Below, in pieces: positions 5,421-6,483 of a DNA stretch of 6,483 nucleotides. Source of the stretch: Candidatus Collierbacteria bacterium (GTDB lineage: Bacteria; Patescibacteriota; Microgenomatia; UBA1400; MFAQ01). Under the pieces are notes generated by a model that saw nothing but the letters and a program-made list of their open reading frames with translations, was not told the origin of the DNA and made no database searches. The first letter of the stretch is position 1. Each line of letters begins with the position of its first letter. Position numbers and translations under genes: made by a program. The stretch spans positions 1-6,483 of the forward strand of contig JAHFKQ010000043.1 of NCBI GenBank assembly GCA_023245265.1, in the 5' to 3' direction.

Positions 5421-5891
5421 ATGAAGATTCAAAAGGAACACGCTTTCATGGTCATTGTCGGTTTTTTCCTTCTTTCGTATTTATTGGAAAACATTGTCAC
5501 TCCCTTGAGTCTCAAGTTGCCTACGCCTTACTCCTATCTTAATCCGGCCGTTTTTACCAAGTATCCCTTCACCACCGTCGTCGTCATTATCCGAGCGATC
5601 TCTTTATTTTTGACTCCCCTTTTCTTATTGTCTTTTCTTCCGGAAGCTCACTTCGCCAAGATGGGTATTCTTCTCATCGTCGGTTCGCTCGGACAGCTTT
5701 ATTCCCTCCAACAATTAATTTCCGGCACTACTCTCATTCCGTTTGAATGGGCTATCTCTCTTTCCATCGCCGGGGCTCTTTTAATCATCCCCACCATCTG
5801 GTTCGCCCTTCATGGATTTTTTCTCTTGGCCAAGACCAAGATCGGTGACCGTCAAATATCGTTTGAAGATCTGGATGACGACGAAGATTGA
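5421..5891 (+). CDS. Unrecognised four-segment membrane protein with acidic C-terminal tail
   Basis: The 156-residue protein has hydrophobic segments at about 9-27, 50-73, 80-98 and 110-137. A basic N-terminus (K2, K5) and a cytoplasmic tail give an N-in/C-in topology. The tail, from about 141, ends FEDLDDDED, a strongly acidic cluster. The loop at 28-49 is Pro/Tyr rich (LKLPTPYSYLNP) and should be outside. I see no charged residues within the helices that would suggest a transporter and no catalytic motif, so no function is proposed. It has its own consensus -10 element and a 24-base gap to the glycosyltransferase gene, which also has a promoter-like sequence, so the two may be transcribed together, separately or both. 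The stop codon is TGA. Confidence 0.8.
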   Translation: MKIQKEHAFMVIVGFFLLSYLLENIVTPLSLKLPTPYSYLNPAVFTKYPFTTVVVIIRAISLFLTPLFLLSFLPEAHFAKMGILLIVGSLGQLYSLQQLISGTTLIPFEWAISLSIAGALLIIPTIWFALHGFFLLAKTKIGDRQISFEDLDDDED

Positions 5892-5904
5892 TTTGGTGTA
5901 CTAT
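5875..5904 (+). promoter_or_regulatory. Possible promoter for the glycosyltransferase gene
   Basis: ATGACG at 5875-5880 (four of six to the -35 consensus) and TACTAT at 5899-5904 (four of six to the -10) are separated by 18 bases. The -10 ends 11 bases before the ATG at 5916, giving a leader of about 4-5 bases. No ribosome-binding site is seen. Both hexamers are imperfect, and the -35 lies in the previous gene's acidic codons, so this is tentative. Confidence 0.35.
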
Positions 5905-5915
5905 ATCTCTAAATT

Positions 5916-6483
5916 ATGCTGACCATCGCCATTCCCTCCAAGAATGAACTGTTCTTACAAAAAACTATTTTAGATGTCTTGGCCAAAGCCACCGGTGAAA
6001 TAGAAGTCTTGCCGATTCTTGATGGCTACGAGCCGCCGGCCGAGCAAATCGTCCACGACCCCCGTGTCCGTTATATCCGTCTCGCTGCGCAACCCTACTC
6101 CCAAAAACGACACGGTATCAACCGGGCTGTCGCCGAAGCCAAAGGAGAGTTTGTCATGTCCCTTGACGCTCACTGTATGATGGCCCCCGGCTTTGATACT
6201 CAACTGGCCAAAGACCACCAACCCAACTGGGTTCAGATCCCCCGTCGTCATCGACTGGACGCCGAGCACTGGTCTCTCCAACCCCAAAGTGATAACCGAC
6301 CTCCGATTGATTACGAATATATTATGTTTAAACCTCTCTGTGACGGCGCCATGCATGGCTTTAAGTGGGACGAGCGCACCATGGCCCGCTGGCACATTCC
6401 CATCGATGACACCCTGCAGTTTCAAGGTTCGTGCTGGTTTATGACCAAAGTTTGGTTTCAAAAAATGGGTTTTATGCAAATCG
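5916..6483 (+). CDS. Family-2-like glycosyltransferase, N-terminal part (cut by window edge)
   Basis: 189 residues are visible before the sequence ends. The opening LTIAIPSKNE, with a following helix (FLQKTILDVL), is the nucleotide-binding start of GT-A fold family-2 enzymes. ILDGYEP is the second strand and loop, and QKRHGINRAVAEAKGEFVMSLDAHC leads to the metal-binding site. That site reads D84-A85-H86, a D-x-H form instead of the usual D-x-D, as in polypeptide GalNAc-transferases. Further on, IDDTLQFQGSCWFM (163-176) resembles the acceptor-side segment (q-G-s-c-w-f) of short, single-domain GT2 proteins. It should transfer a sugar from a nucleotide-sugar donor; donor and acceptor are not evident. 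No membrane helix is seen so far, so it is probably cytoplasmic. The start is set by ATG 5916, just after a promoter-like sequence; no ribosome-binding site is present. Confidence 0.85.
   Translation, partial: MLTIAIPSKNELFLQKTILDVLAKATGEIEVLPILDGYEPPAEQIVHDPRVRYIRLAAQPYSQKRHGINRAVAEAKGEFVMSLDAHCMMAPGFDTQLAKDHQPNWVQIPRRHRLDAEHWSLQPQSDNRPPIDYEYIMFKPLCDGAMHGFKWDERTMARWHIPIDDTLQFQGSCWFMTKVWFQKMGFMQI

Noticed and set aside
5970..6479. 169-codon open frame on the minus strand at the right edge
   Set aside because: It is opposite the glycosyltransferase frame, which has recognisable GT-A motifs, a start codon and a promoter-like sequence. The reverse frame shows no family features.

Overview
The window looks like a piece of chromosome from a small-genome, uncultured bacterium, most likely a Patescibacteria/CPR member (Microgenomates-like). 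This is an inference from gene style rather than from a marker gene. The supporting signs are a hybrid histidine-kinase architecture and CheY-like regulator typical of that group, many short single-pass envelope proteins with small extracytoplasmic modules (LytR_C, SH3b), near absence of Shine-Dalgarno sites, and very tight packing. All genes are on the + strand. TGA is used as a stop three times (ends at 3894, 4716, 5891), so the recoded-TGA lineages (code 25, code 4) do not fit. No stretch of 300 bases lacks a gene; the longest gap is about 60 bases.

Region 1 (1-3174) is a signalling block. It holds the tail of a probable family-3 solute-binding protein, a membrane sensor histidine kinase overlapping it by 13 bases, a receiver-only response regulator with its own promoter inside the kinase stop region, and a single-pass protein with an exported LytR_C-like domain 3 bases later. 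The order suggests that an exported binding protein feeds the kinase, which phosphorylates the stand-alone receiver.

Region 2 (3204-3408) is a 57-residue TatA-type translocase subunit. It has the only textbook ribosome-binding site in the window.

Region 3 (3442-5366) is an overlapping four-gene operon of envelope proteins: a membrane-anchored excisionase/MerR-type helix-turn-helix protein, an exported coiled-coil/SH3b protein, a three-segment membrane protein, and a three-segment membrane protein whose last segment looks like an internal Tat signal followed by an exported aromatic-rich domain. Every junction overlaps (ATGA, 14 bases, ATGA), which implies coupled translation. This is the most novel part of the window: a candidate membrane-tethered regulator/envelope module next to tatA, with a candidate Tat substrate of the Sec/Tat dual-insertion type.

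Region 4 (5407-6483) is a four-segment membrane protein with an acidic tail, then the first 189 residues of a family-2-like glycosyltransferase cut by the window edge.

Several genes (2152, 3460, 5421, 5916) have a -10-like hexamer ending only 8 to 11 bases before ATG and no ribosome-binding site, which predicts leaderless or near-leaderless transcripts. I found no tRNA, rRNA, CRISPR array, insertion sequence or convincing intrinsic terminator.
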